Notes: a model not told the origin generated them from the letters alone. A DNA stretch of 64,000 nucleotides from Tupaia tana (GCA_026018925.1 JAKSZU010000008.1:61775027-61839026); one strand, 5' to 3'; numbered from the stretch's first letter, positions 22,046 through 33,478 are shown. Made by a program: numbers and translations.

Positions 22046-22873
22046 GTTATTTTAAAGCTTGTATTAGAATTTTAATATTATATTTTAAAAATTTGCTTTT
22101 TAATATAACTTGTTTTGTTCAAATTTAGTGGACTTGGGACACATTTGTATCACATTTCTTTCCTTCCATTTCTCTTTTCCTCCACACCTTCCGATCATAT
22201 CATTTACTTAACCAAATGATCTTGTATACTGTCTTGAATTAGGCAGTGCCAACTCTTCCTGGAGGGCACTGAGCCTAAGGTTACTTCTGAAATAGACCCT
22301 GGCACTTTGGGATATGTACCAGGAATAATAACAACAATTTTCCCTCAATGTACTTTCAAGGAGATTTCTTTGGCTACTGGAAGTCATGGAGCAACTAGGG
22401 ACGGAGGGCCACCAAGAATAAACGTTTCACTGTTATATTTTCAGGGAAAATTTATTGTATAAAGAAACAGACTGGTAGAGCAGAAAAAAAGTAAAATTTC
22501 AAATTTAGTTGTAAGGGTTTACAACGGTATTAAAGGGCAAACACTGGAAGTGAGGTAATGAGGATAGAGAAAAGAAGGAAAACACTTTTATTGAAAAAAA
22601 TGGCAGAATTTTATAATACTCTTGTGGGGCTGGGGGTGGGAAAAGGATAAAAGAGAGCTATTTGAGTATTTTAGAATCTACAATTAATGGTATAATAACA
22701 CTGATATAGTTACGGGCAGGTTGGGACAGCAGAAGAAAACACCAATTTTATGAAAATTCGAAGATGGCTTAACAGATCATTTGATCCAATGTTGAGATGT
22801 ATGATAGAGATATAACGTGTATATGAGAGACATAGGACAAGCAGTTAGAAAAAAACAAGAAAACTAGAACAAG
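22046..22873. other. No gene or repeat recognised
   Basis: AT-rich, with GTGGGGCTGGGGGTGGG at 22,624-22,640. No ORF of note. The last 15 bases are the target duplication of the next SINE. Confidence 0.4.
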
Positions 22874-23222
22874 TGGGCCAGCAGAAGGCTAGTGGTTATG
22901 TTTCTGGACTCCCACAAGATCAACCACAGTTCAAGTTCCAGGCCTGGTGGCTTGAAACTCACACTGGGCATTTGTGCAAGCATGCCCAAGGTGCCAGGAG
23001 GAGAATTGAAGAGAAAGGATTGCAGTATGGCCATCCTCCTCCAGGGGGAAGGGGTGGTCTATTTCTCTCTACCTGGTGAGACCACATACCTGAAGGCAAA
23101 AGCTGAAAGAGAGAGAGAGGAAAAAAGAAAGAAAGAGAGGAAAAGAAAGAAAGGGAAGAAAGGAAGAAAGAGAAGGAAATAAAAAAAGAGAGAAAGAAAG
23201 AAAAAAAATAAGAAAAAGAAAA
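22874..23222 (+). mobile_element. SINE-A-type with expanded GA-rich tail
   Basis: GGGCCAGCAGAAGGCTAGTG head, CAGTTCAAGTTCC B box, GGAGGAGAATTGAAGAGAAA middle, then a 120 bp GAAA/GAGA tail (23,105-23,222). A 15 bp duplication GAAAACTAGAACAAG lies at 22,859-22,873 and 23,223-23,237. Confidence 0.92.
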
Positions 23223-23611
23223 GAAAACTAGAACAAGCAAGAGAAAGGCAGTTCTCATAAAGGTAGGAAGACTAGGTTTCTCTAGTGAGATAAAGAGATT
23301 TGTTCATCCTTTTGTGCCCTGTTCTGCTTTCTGACAAAACAGATAATGATTCAGAGGAGATATCTCATTTCTCATTTCACAGGAAACAGTGAAGGTATTT
23401 CAGTTCACCAGAGGACACAAAACATAAATGTAACACCAATAAGAGAAGTGATGATTGACTGAAAATAATTTTCCGCATGTTAAGAGTAAATCTCCTTTGA
23501 GTCCAAATCACGGTGTCTGGTTACTGGAGAAGATTTACTGGTGACAGTGTAAACCCCTGGAAGGTTACTGCTAACTGCTGGTCCCTCTGGTAATATTTTT
23601 AGAAGAATTTC

Positions 23612-23834
23612 TTTTTTTTTTTTTTCCTTTTTTTTTAGAATTATGTATTTAATTTTATTTATTATTATTATTATTATTTTAATTTGCTATATTACCTTAA
23701 TCTGCATGTGTCCTCACTGGAGAGAGTCAGGGTGAGGCAGAGAAACTGAGAAAGCAAGTCGCCAGGTTTGGGACTCAAATTGTTGTCAACCATGTGGGAC
23801 TACAACGCCTCAACCAGTACTCTACCTGCTGGCC
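23612..23834 (-). mobile_element. SINE-C, reverse orientation
   Basis: T-rich and (TTA)n tail, CCTCACTGGAGAGAG, GAAACTGAGAAAGCAAGTCG, directly followed by CCAGGTTTGGGACTCAAATT (B-box complement) and CTACCTGCTGGCC. The central block of SINE-A is absent. Duplication TTTTAGAAGA(A/G)TTTC at 23,597-23,611 and 23,835-23,849. Confidence 0.88.
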
Positions 23835-23849
23835 TTTTAGAAGAGTTTC

Positions 23850-24487
23850 GTTTTGTTTTCTTTTTCTTCAAAGGGGTTTACTATAGCCGAATGCCATATA
23901 GATATGAGATGCCTATAGATTCAGGCATATTGCCTTAGCAGGACACTGAATTTTTGTAAAAAGACATTAGTGCTCCTACCAGCATAGCCAACTCTTAAGA
24001 ATATGACTGTGAAGATGACTAGGGTAGCAGCCACATTCCAGATATTTTTTAGAAAATGTAATTGCCACCTCACAGACATTTTTGACTTAAAACAACAGCT
24101 AAAATAAGTACGAGTAATAATGAATTTCTAAGATAAAGTAGAGCTTGCAGTTCTCCAATCCTTATTTGAATCTGGATTCATTAAAGTCAGAGTTTACACC
24201 TCATGGCTTAACACCCCATTGAAAATCTTTTATTGAGTCAAACCTTCCATGTTAAACCAGTGCATCATGTTGACAAGATTCCCAAAACAGTGTTGTTCAA
24301 AGCCAATTATGTGAATGTAGTTGAAGCTGTGGCTTGTGATTCCTTTCTTGTCTCTTTTGGGTTAATCTGCAAGTAAGATTTCTCTCTGACCATATACCAG
24401 AAATAGTTTAATTTCTCTGGAACAGCTAATTTGTGCCTGAGACACTGAATCATGTAACTAGCTAAGGTTTACTTTGCCATGTCTGGT
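23850..24487. other. No gene or repeat recognised
   Basis: AT-rich single-copy-looking sequence; no ORF above 60 codons. Confidence 0.4.
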
Positions 24488-24502
24488 AAAAGTCTAATTT
24501 GC

Positions 24503-24770
24503 GGGACCAGCAGTTAGCGTAATGGCTATGTCGCTAGACTCCCACGTAGTCGACCGCGGTTCGCCTCCCGGACCTGGTGGCTTAAACTCACGCCAGGCGC
24601 GTGTGCGTGCGTGCCCAAAATCCCGAGAGGAGAATGGAGGAGAAGGGATTGCGGCGTGACCATCCCCCCTGGGGGGTGATTTCTCGCTTTCTGTCTCTAT
24701 GTCTCTCTCTGTCTGTCTGGCGAGCGCACGCGCCCTATAGCAAAAACCTCTCCAAAAAAAAAAGAAAAAA
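24503..24770 (+). mobile_element. SINE-A, young full-length copy
   Basis: GGGACCAGCAGTTAGCGTAA head, GTCGACCGCGGTTCGCCTCC (B box altered at two positions), intact palindrome, TC tract, GGCGAGCGCACGCGCCCTAT end. Duplication AAAGTCTAATTTGC at 24,489-24,502 and 24,771-24,784. One of the CpG-richest copies. Confidence 0.95.
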
Positions 24771-24894
24771 AAAGTCTAATTTGCTGTCTAACCTCAGCAA
24801 CTGAGAGAATATGAACTTGAGCACTAACCTCTTGTCAGAGTTCAATTAAATTCTCATAACTTTACATTCCCTTTATTTTATATAACTCATTCCT

Positions 24895-25165
24895 TTTTTT
24901 AAAAAAAGAGAGAGTTTTGCTAGAAGGTGTGTGTGCTCCCCAGAGAGACAGAGAGAGATAGAGAGACAGAAAACAAGAAATCACCCCCGCAGGGGGGATG
25001 ACCATGCTACAATCCCTTCTCTTCTGTTCTCCTCTCAGGATTTTGGGCACAGATGCACACGCACACGCACCTGGCGTGAGTCTTAAGCCACCGGATCCGT
25101 AACTCAAACTGTGGTTAATTACATGGGAGTCCAGCAACGTAGCCATTGTGCCATATGTTGGTCCC
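24895..25165 (-). mobile_element. SINE-A, older copy
   Basis: Reverse orientation: GTTTTGCTAGAAGGTGTGTG, polypurine tract, CACCCCCGCAGGGGGGATG, GTAACTCAAACTGTGGTTAA and AGCCATTGTGCCATATGTTG, GTCCCC. An (CACACG)n stretch sits at 25,052-25,070. Confidence 0.9.
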
Positions 25166-25504
25166 CCTTGTTCTTTTTATTTATATGCTTATGTTAACTT
25201 TTTTAACTCTAAAGTCCACCATAAATTCTTTTCAGAGAAAGGTGAACAATAAATGACTAAACAAAAAAAAATGTAATAATTGTTCATTGTTCACTATGTG
25301 CTACGAAGAGTTTGTAGATATCTTACTAGGTTTCACTTTTAGCTTTAGAAAATAGGAAAAGATATGTAATGAGTAGTCATAGCAGAGCATAATCAGATAC
25401 CAAGTGTGTGAGACTTTATCTGTATCTCCTTGGATCGGTTTTATTTATAAATTAAGACAATAATTAAGAAGGTTAACAGTTAAGATCTAAAAGTTTTCAG
25501 GTAT
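25166..25504. other. No gene or repeat recognised
   Basis: AT-rich; nothing seen. Confidence 0.4.
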
Positions 25505-25752
25505 GGGGCAGGCCCAAAGTACAATGGTTAAGGGAGCTGGATCCAGTATGGTTGCTTATGATTCAAATTCCAATGTGGTGGCTTAAAAAAGCATGCTGGG
25601 CATTTGTCTGAGTTCCCCAAACCCCCACAGGGTGAAGAAATGGAGAAAAGATAGTGATAACATGCCATGTTTTCTCCCTTTCCCTCTCTGTCTCTCTCTA
25701 TCTCTTTGCCTCTCTCTAGTGAGTGCATGTTCTCTCTTGCAATTAAAAAAAG
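25505..25752 (+). mobile_element. Old SINE-A-type element
   Basis: GGGGCAGGCCCAAAGTACAA, GGTTAAGGGAGCTGGATCCA head, GATTCAAATTCCAATG B box, CATGCTGGGCATTTGTCTGA middle, then a TC tract and AATTAAAAAAAG tail. It carries no recognisable palindrome. Confidence 0.8.
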
Positions 25753-26110
25753 TTTTAAGCATTGATGGTAACCAACACAGGCTAGGGTGGGGCTGGTATT
25801 GGGGACGGAATGGTATTTCCAGGAGAAAAATTCGCTCTGAAGAAAGGCCCTGACTTCTGTATTTGGGTAAGCATTTTCTAATATTTTAAATAGCCAATAT
25901 AAAAGAACTCTAAATAGTAAATTACATGTTTTCATTCCCTAGACATGTACATTATGGCTGTCTCATCTGACGGGGCCCAATATTATGTAGTTTATAAAAT
26001 ATGAAGCTTGTCTCAAGTTATCCCAAAGTTTTTTTCTTTTTTTGGTTTCATGTGGTTTTGTTTTGGAATAAACATATCAACACTTGCTCTAAAATATTTG
26101 CAGGTTAAAG

Positions 26111-26302
26111 TAGTGGTTTTCAAATGCTAGGGATACCCAGAGATATTCCTGGTTGTCAGAACCAGGGGTGATGACACTACAGGCATCTAATGGGTAGAGG
26201 CCAAGGATGCAGCTAAGCCTCTTACAATGCACGGGGTGGCACCCCCCAACTCAGAGTTATCCATCACAAATATCTTGAGTGTTGAGATTGAGAAACCCTT
26301 TG
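26111..26302 (+). mobile_element. MER20: MER20 (hAT-Charlie non-autonomous DNA transposon)
   Basis: Starts TAGTGGTTTTCAAATGCTAG and contains CATCTAATGGGTAGAGGCCA, AGGATGCAGCTAAGCCTCTT, ACAATGCACGGGGTGGCACC and end GTTGAGATTGAGAAACCCTT. These are ordered MER20 consensus segments, with near-complete length. MER20 is confined to placental mammals. Confidence 0.9.
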
Positions 26303-27205
26303 CTAAAGCCACATGCTGAGATGTAAAAGTCTCAGTTCTTAACTTGTAACTAATGTAAGTCTTTAAACAATTCAAATCCTTTTAAGAAAAATCATTGCTG
26401 GCCTTTGATAATGTTGGAAGTACTTTACAATTAAGTCATATTTATGTCTGTATATCTGACTGCTGGCGTAAGACCTGGCCTAGAAAGACTTGTTGAAAGA
26501 AGTGAACAGATGATTAACAACCATTAAGAAAGGACATTTCTGATTTCCATACCAGAAGGAGTTGACCTATTTTTTTGTGCGTGATAGGTAATAGTCTGGT
26601 TGTTCAAGTTCCTCCAGAAAATTTCTTCTGCCTCTCTCTTACCTGGTTCTCATGGTAGTCAGCAATATAGAATATCTGTAATTAAGGTTTTTAGAAGAAG
26701 GTTTGCTTGAAAATTGAATGAAATTTAACACCTGTGCAGTTTTCTGCCATCTGATACGTAAGAGAGACAGTTTAACTAATTTGGTATCTTAACATCTAGA
26801 CTGTTCCTGTATTATTTTACAATGTAAGCTCAAAGAGCAAACTGTGTGGATATGACATTCGCAGCTTGTCTGAAGTGTTAATATAAGAACTGCTCAGTTA
26901 AACAGCATTTCATTTCTGTATGTACTGTGGTGTTAGAGCTATTGCCCAGTGCATTATACAATATGCTTTTATGAAAACCCCCATGCTATTAATTGAGATG
27001 CTATATATGTAACTATTACTAATATATATTATAAGTATATAGTATAAATGTAAATATATTATTAAAATATATATTAATATTTAATTACTAATGTACTGAT
27101 AGGTTATTATATCGATAGTTGGTATTAATATATGTATTGTTTATATATATGACTTTCTTTATTGCCTTAGCTATCTACTCTCTGATCCTGTATGCTGAAG
27201 CAGTT
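26303..27205. other. No gene or repeat recognised
   Basis: AT-rich, with a TA-rich stretch at 27,000-27,150 of near-simple sequence (ATATATTATTAAAATATATA-like). No ORF of note. Confidence 0.45.
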
Positions 27206-27389
27206 ACAATGACATATTGTGGAGCCAGGCTGCCTAGGTTCAGTCCCAGAGCAATCACTTAACTAGGTATGTGATGGCTCTGAGATTTTACTAACTTCTT
27301 TGTGCCTCAATTTCCTCACTGGCAAAAGGAATTTAACTAGGCTACTGTTAAGATTAAATTGAACTCTTATGTACTTAATACAGTGCCAG
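27206..27389 (+). mobile_element. MIR, truncated by SINE insertion
   Basis: GGAGCCAGGCTGCCTAGGTT, CAGTCCCAGAGCAATCACTT, TGTGCCTCAATTTCCTCACT, AAGATTAAATTGAAC and ATACAGTGCCAGGC follow MIR. The match breaks where the SINE-A-type head begins. Confidence 0.82.
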
Positions 27390-27838
27390 GCTAGCCTGTT
27401 GTGTGGTGGTTAAAGCAACTAGATCCCACATGACCAATAGCATGGTTCGACTCCCAAACCTGCAGCTTGAGAAACACCAGCCCTATGCTAAAATCTAAAA
27501 AGGAAGATGAGATGGAAGAAAAAGGACTGTGGTGTGATCATCCCTTTGGGAGGCGCTTTCTTTCTCTCTTTTTTAAAAATAATTATTTATTTAATTGTAT
27601 TTATTTTTATTATTTTTTTTTTATTTGAGCAGAGAGAGAGAGAAACAGAGAGAGAAAGTGAGAAAGCAAGCCAGCAGGTCCAGGACTCAAACCATAGTCA
27701 GCCATGTGGGAGTGTCCAGCGCTTAACCACCACACCACCTGCTGGTCCCGGAGGGGCTTTCTCTCTCTCTCTGTCTCTCTCTCTCCCTTTGTCTCTCCCC
27801 AGCAACCTCACACACACTCTGGCAAAACTTATTTTTTT
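27390..27838 (+). mobile_element. SINE-A-type interrupted by a SINE-C
   Basis: Outer element: GTGTGGTGGTTAAAGCAACT, GGTTCGACTCCCAAACC head, GAGATGGAAGAAAAAGGACT middle, CATCCCTTTGGGAGGCGC; resumes after the inner insertion with GGAGGGGCTTTCTCTCTCTC and ends CAGCAACCTCACACACACTC, TGGCAAAAC. Confidence 0.85.
27570..27749 (-). mobile_element. SINE-C nested in SINE-A-type
   Basis: Reverse SINE-C: AT-rich tail, GAGCAGAGAGAGAGAGAAAC, GAGAAAGCAAGCCAGCAGGT, CAGGACTCAAACCATAGTCA and ACCACCTGCTGGTCCC. Flanking copies of GGAGG(C/G)GCTTTCT at 27,549 and 27,750 are its target duplication. Confidence 0.9.
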
Positions 27839-27989
27839 TCTAATTTTATTATTAATATTGTACTCATGAATTGAAAAATCACACTGTATCCCTTAAACAT
27901 GTACAATTATTATATGTCAATTAACAATTATAATAACAATTTTCCCTGCTGGTGTTTGGAACTCTAATGCTAGCACATAAATGTTTGCA

Positions 27990-28075
27990 CTCTACATAAT
28001 GTATGCAAAGAAGTGGGCCAGAAATCCTTTCTTCAAGGAGTTGATAATTTAGTGTCTATGGGAAATATAGAGTCT
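27990..28075 (-). mobile_element. L2 3' scrap, tentative
   Basis: CTTTCTTCAAGGAGTTGATA, ATTTAGTGTCTATGGGAAAT resembles the reverse complement of the L2 3' region. Short. Confidence 0.3.
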
Positions 28076-29235
28076 ATTTACTGGACATGCTTTGGGTGGA
28101 TTTTGCACCCACGTGGTAGACAAACAGTGTGGTGTATGTTCCTTTTCTCTACAAATTTGCTAGTTTCATTTTAGAAGCATTTTCATATTAACAAAAGATA
28201 CATAACCATGTATGTGTACTGTGTTTTAATTTTACCTTTATTAATATGATTATAATCAGTGAACACCGATATGTAAATCAATGAGATTTCTGGGCTGCAA
28301 AAGGAAGAATTCACTACCTCAAACTGTATGTTCTATTAATTTTTGACATGAAAGTTGAATTGTCCAAAAAAGAAATCTTATTTTTCATAAACCATTATAT
28401 TTTAGTTATCCAGACATGTAACACAAATTATCTTGCCAACTGTTAAAATTAAAATTTATGATCCTGTCATAATTATATTTAAGAAGTCAATATGCTGTTT
28501 CATTAAAACAAACAAACAAAAAACTCACCTGTCATTTATCAATTAATCAGCTAGTAAGAGAAGCGGTTTTTGCTGCAGGCCTATCAGCAAGGCAAAACCC
28601 TATAAAGTAGAAATAAGATGGTGAGTAAGGGAAGGGGACAAACCCACCTGAATGAATCATATTGTTAAAGGTTAGCTCTCCAAGTAGCCTCTATTTTGAA
28701 AGAAGTCATTTGACAACAGGATGGACATATTTAGGTCGGCAGTAAGAAGGCACTGCAGAAATCTAAAAGACTCCAATAATATCTTATGAATGTTTCATGA
28801 CATTATGAAATTTGATTATTTATTGTGTTTTGTTTCCAAGCCCATATCATTCTAAAATTTTATTTCTCTCCATTTCTCTGTCTTAATCATTTCACAAATT
28901 ACAGGACTGGAAGAGAAGTTGATTTTCCACTATTTAGCTTGACTGTCAGTATTCCCAATTATGATGATATTTTGATGGTCATTCCAAAGTGATACACCTA
29001 TCAACTCAAGGCTTTCAATGTCTAAACTTTCCAGAATGTACATGGTCTATTGTCATTTCACATGAAATAAGCATAGTTGATTGTCTTTTGTGAGTTGTTT
29101 CTTCATGAACTTCATTTTCCTTTTCCTTTGAAGATTAGGACAAATTTTTTCTCCAGCATTCTTTTGGCTAATTTTTTTAAGTGTAGATTAATTTATCTTG
29201 AGACTCTAATAATAGGAGAAAGAGAGAGAGCAGGG
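28076..29235. other. No gene or repeat recognised
   Basis: 1.1 kb AT-rich; AAACAAACAAACAAA at 28,507-28,521. No ORF of note. Confidence 0.4.
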
Positions 29236-29455
29236 ATAGATATTAAGCGTTTATTAAATATCAGGCAGGAGGGACGGTGCTTTGTAATATATAGTGTCAA
29301 ATAATTTCTGTAGCTTCTGAGGTTTTAATTATTATTTTTACTTTATAGTTTAAGAAGTGGAGGCTCAGAAATATTAAATAATTTATCCAAGTCTCACAAC
29401 TAATAAGTGGCAGAATCGAAGTGCACTTCAAGTGTTTTTCCCACTGCATCACAAA
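29236..29455 (-). mobile_element. MIR
   Basis: Reverse complement order: GCGTTTATTAAATATCAGGC, TTTAAGAAGTGGAGGCTCAG, AAATATTAAATAATTTATCC, AAGTCTCACAACTAATAAGT, GGCAGAATCGAAGTGC. Confidence 0.85.
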
Positions 29456-29709
29456 TGTCCAAATAGATAATCAGAATAGCCTTATTCTGATCTACAATCT
29501 GCCAATCTAGCACTTCCTGTCAAGGAAATGAACCAGGACAAATCCTATTCTAATATGATCCTCACACCTAACTCCTGCATACTTTGTCTTAAGAACATTC
29601 TAGGTGGGCTGACTAAAAACGATTCATACAAGAAAATTGCTTCCAGAAAAATAAAAGTATGTAGAGAATTAGTATGTATGAAAATTTTTTGGTAAAGATC
29701 TATGATTAA

Positions 29710-29946
29710 AGGGATTGAATAGACATCTGCACAGGAGTAATATACAATTTGATTCATGTGGGGAAAATCCTGGGTTCAGGTCCCAGGACCTTCCTAAGCA
29801 CACCAGATGCACACACACCTATGATTTGGGCAGGCTGAGGCTGAGAGTGGGTTATAGCATGGAGACTCTATTGGGGCTGCCTATCTCTGTCTTTTCTCTC
29901 TTTTTTTCTGTCTCTCTTTTAAGAAGAAATAAATAAACTTAGAAAC
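29710..29946 (+). mobile_element. SINE-B
   Basis: CATGTGGGGAAAATCCTGGG, TTCAGGTCCCAGGACCTTCC, CAGGCTGAGGCTGAGAGTGG, ATTGGGGCTGCCTATCTCTG, TC tract, AAGAAGAAATAAATAAAC tail. The head is diverged, so its start is approximate. Confidence 0.75.
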
Positions 29947-29970
29947 AATCTGTGATTATAAAAGAATTGT

Positions 29971-30195
29971 AGGCCCAACTGCAGTGGTGCTGTGGTTGGG
30001 TGCTTCTGCATGATGCTAGAGACTATGTGGGAGGGTTTTGAGTTTGCATCCTGAGTCTACCTCAGTACTTGGGTCATGGCCATTCTCTTGGCTTGCATCA
30101 GGGCTGGGTGGAAGATGGCGGGATGAAGACCCTATGGAGAGTGTCTGTTTCTCTTTTTTCTCTCTAGTAGTTATTTAAGTTTTAAAAAGAAATAG
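29971..30195 (+). mobile_element. SINE-B
   Basis: GGCCCAACTGCAGTGGTGCT head, TTTGAGTTTGCATCCTGAGT, GAAGATGGCGGGATGAAGAC middle, TC tract and AAAAAGAAA tail. It lies just 25 bp after another SINE-B in the same direction. Confidence 0.75.
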
Positions 30196-30297
30196 TAATA
30201 TCACCACTTAATTAAGGACAAAACGCAGAAGAATTCAGTATCTCACTGAACATCTCATCTCCAGGTTTAACTTGATCTATATGCAGAGTGAGTGGAC

Positions 30298-30432
30298 ATC
30301 ATTAAACTTAATCCTCACAGAAGATTTAGGAGGGAGGTATTATAATTATTTGCATATGAAGATTGTCTCAAGACATCAAAGTTTAAAATGTTTAAGTGCC
30401 TTGTTTAAGGTCACACAGCTAAACCTCACATA
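30298..30432 (-). mobile_element. MIR fragment
   Basis: AATCCTCACAGAAGATTTAG, GTATTATAATTATTTGCATA, GTGCCTTGTTTAAGGTCACA, CAGCTAAACC is the reverse complement of the MIR core. Confidence 0.75.
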
Positions 30433-31860
30433 CTCAGAACCACGACATTACAATCTTTTTGTAAAAGTTCTAGTACTTTTCCTAGAGTTCTTGAAATATT
30501 TCTTCTTTCCATCAGCTCATTTTTACATTGTCACGCCTAAGACTCCCTCACCACACTGCTTCAAGGTAGGAAACCTTCTCAACAATTCAATTCATTTAAA
30601 TTCTACCTCCTGCTGTAAGTCTTTTCTCAGTCTTCTCAATGATACCACAAAATGTTTTCACTAGCAGTGTTGTTTAATTGAAGAGCTCCTTAAATCTTTC
30701 TGCTCCATAAATATTTTCTATACACATGAAATGAAGAGGTATTTCGCTTCTTAAATGTGCTGTGCACAGTTTTATCCAAAGACATTCTCATACAAATAGC
30801 CATATGAAATAATAGTTATGACTTTATATATTAATCTAATAAGTCTCTTTGATATTTGATCACTTTATTCACTTTGTTATTTTTGAGTTAAAAGTTTTTT
30901 GAGCCTAATCATGGTGTCTGATAAGGCAATTTGGTACAAAGCCCATCACAGAACCCCTCATGTGTAGATGATTAATAAACGTGCCAAATGGCAAACTACA
31001 GCACATTTATCTGATAGGTGGAGTCCCAGTGACATTGATCTATTCATTAAATGAACATTATTTGGCGTCTATCAGATCTAGTACTAAGTGCTCATGTGCT
31101 CAAAGTGAATCATTAATTAAACAACACCAAATTTATTTGCTCAGATTCTTCACCATGTTGAGTATGATGGCAAATATGTATGGTGACCCTCCAGCCCTCT
31201 CCTTCTTTTTTTATAATGAGTATTAGATGATCCCCAAAGTGCTTTCTAGTTCTGTACATCCATAATTCAATGGGTTATGTCACTCCCTAAATTGAGAAGC
31301 CATTATCTCTTAACTTTACAGTTAGATATGGCCTAATCTTCATAGTTACATAACTTAAAGAAAACTTCTTTTAAAATGATACATGAATGACAAGAACTAT
31401 CTTGGATGTACTAAGGGTTTCTCTCAACAGTATTTGCATTTAAGTGTAAGTGAAACATAAATACAAGGATTATATTTCTCCCAAAATAAATAAGCCTCAA
31501 ATCTCAGATGATATTTTCTTGGCAATATGCACTTTGGATTTTATGAAACCCAAGACATTTGAAAATCAGATGCTATACTGAGAATGGGATATTCATACAA
31601 CTTCTATACCTATGAAATGAAGTAAATTAAGGCAATTTGTTGGATATTTCAAGTTGGAGGGCTCTTCTGGTTTTATTCTCCTGCTATTAAAGTAAATTGG
31701 GAACTTAGTCTATTTTAATGCCCAAATTACAAAGACCCCACATCCATTCTGAAGGCTTCTTTGTCTATGGTTAAACCAATACCTCTATACCCCTTGCCTT
31801 TCTCCTAACCATTACTCTCAGATTGACTTAACTGGACGCTCTTTCTTTCCATAAATTCTC
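30433..31860. other. No gene; a possible L2 trace
   Basis: 30,560-30,980 has L2-like phrasing (TTCTACCTCCTGCTGTAAGT; CCTCATGTGTAGATGATTAA) but too decayed to place. The rest shows nothing nameable. ORFs at 30,272-30,664 (130 codons, overlapping the MIR) and 30,981-31,226 have no domain. Confidence 0.35.
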
Positions 31861-31870
31861 AATGTCTTTT

Positions 31871-32142
31871 TCTTTCTTTCTTTCTTTTTTGGAGAGGTTT
31901 TCGCTATAGGGCGCGTGCACTCGCCAGACAGAGAGAGACATAGAGACAGAAAACGAGAAATCACCCCCCAGAGGGGATGGCCACGCCACAATCCCTTCTC
32001 CTCCATTCTCCTCTCGGGATCTTGAGCACGCATGCACACACGTGCCCTGCGTGAGTTTTAAGCCACCGGGTATGGGACGTGAACCACGGTCGACTACGTG
32101 GGAGTTCAGCGACATAGCCATTATGCTAACTGCTGGTTCCCA
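31871..32142 (-). mobile_element. SINE-A, young, GGGAACCAG subfamily
   Basis: Reverse orientation with (TTTC) tail, CGCTATAGGGCGCGTGCACT, palindrome, GTGAGTTTTAAGCCACCGGG, B box complement GGGACGTGAACC and end TAACTGCTGGTTCCC. Duplication CAATGTCTTTTT at 31,860-31,871 and 32,142-32,153. Confidence 0.95.
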
Positions 32143-32154
32143 ATGTCTTTTTTG

Positions 32155-32888
32155 ATTCTAGGTGCTCTTTCTCCCACATACCACATATGTCAGGATTTCC
32201 AAGCAATATTCAACTCATGACTGCCACATCTTCATATCAATCAATCAATCAATAATATATTCCTTTGAAGATTTTGCCAGTGGACTAAATATTCTTTACC
32301 TCTTCCTGACCTTATCTCCTACCATCTTCCTAGTCACTTGCCCTAATTTGATATCAGATTTAAATCCATTCAAATCATTTATTTCTATTACTCTAAGTAA
32401 TGTTATAACTTTTAAATGAGTCTTCAAACCCTGAACACAGTATCTTGAATTTATCTTCTTATTCTTTTCATTTGTTAACAATATTATAGACCCACCCAGA
32501 AATGCTACTGCTGAAATTAGAAATGCCTCCATCTATTCTGAGATACAGCTCTCCACTCTTCCCATAAATTTATTCGATTTCATAAGACTTCCAATTCATA
32601 GATCTTTCTACTTTCTCTTGTGTTAGCCACCACTTCTGTTTCTACAACTCCCATGATTCATCACTTCGAAAGTCTTTCCTTAGCACTGTCCTTGCAAACA
32701 CCTCAATCCTGAATGAAGTCAATCAACTAGGTTGTGGTGCTGTTCACATGGCTGGCAAGCTTTCCCTGGAACTGCTAACAAGAATAGCTGAGTAACATGG
32801 CAATCCTACCAGTCACTCCTTATTCTTCTCTTGTCCCTCAATTCTTACTCTTTTTGTTGAACCTGCCAACGGCAAACAGTTCCTGATT
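32155..32888. other. No gene; unassigned
   Basis: Short (TCAA)n run at 32,238-32,253. Pyrimidine-rich sequence at 32,300-32,720 looks like an old repeat (possibly L2 type) but no diagnostic segment is clear. Confidence 0.35.
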
Positions 32889-33167
32889 TGGGGGTGGTGA
32901 GGATTAAAGAAAGACAAGAATACAGGATAGAAATGGGAGAACTGCCAATCAATACTGGTCAGCACCGAATATACTTTATTACTCGTATTTATACACACTC
33001 CAGAGACTTCTGTGATGTAAGGTTTTAAGTCCTTACTGAATTTACCAGGTTGTTATAACAATACTTTGGGACATTCAGTTCAAAACAATCTCAAGACATT
33101 CTGCTCGTAACAATACAGCCACCCAAGGCCATGTCTGGATTAAGACCCTGATATTCCGGTTGTCACA
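32889..33167 (-). mobile_element. Candidate retroviral LTR (ERV), solo or partial
   Basis: On the minus strand it reads TGTGACAACCGG..., then a TATA-like GTATAAATACGAG followed at once by AATAAAG, then a pyrimidine-rich U5-like part ending CTCACCACCCCCA. TG...CA termini, a promoter next to a polyA signal and a length of about 280 bp fit a compact LTR. No internal viral gene was recognised next to it, and a clean target duplication is not visible. Confidence 0.5.
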
Positions 33168-33214
33168 TCCTGCACATTCCTCACATCCCTTCTTTAGCTC
33201 CCCACATCTTTTCA

Positions 33215-33249
33215 TTCTTTTTTTTAGCCCCAGAGAGTGCAAGTGGTCC

Positions 33250-33293
<44 letters not shown>

Positions 33294-33478
33294 GGGAGAG
33301 AGGGAGAAAGCTCCCCTCAAGGGGACATAGCTGTACCACAATACATCCTCTACCATTTTTCTCATCCTGTCTGGATTTGAGGGCACACATGCTCAGTGTA
33401 TTCTTTATGCCAATAGGGCCAGGACTGAAACCACAGTTGGCTATGTGGTAGCCAGCTCCCTTAATCACTAAGCCATGA
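33215..33478 (-). mobile_element. Old SINE-A-type with (GA)n expansion
   Basis: Reverse orientation: AGCCCCAGAGAGTGCAAGTG, CTCCCCTCAAGGGGACATAG palindrome, GGCCAGGACTGAAACCACAG (B box complement), CTTAATCACTAAGCC. The (GA) run at 33,252-33,290 is an expansion of the tract normally rich in CT/GA. Confidence 0.85.
33252..33290 (+). repeat. (GA)n microsatellite
   Basis: About 19 uninterrupted GA units inside the SINE, on the minus strand a pure TC tract. Confidence 0.95.
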
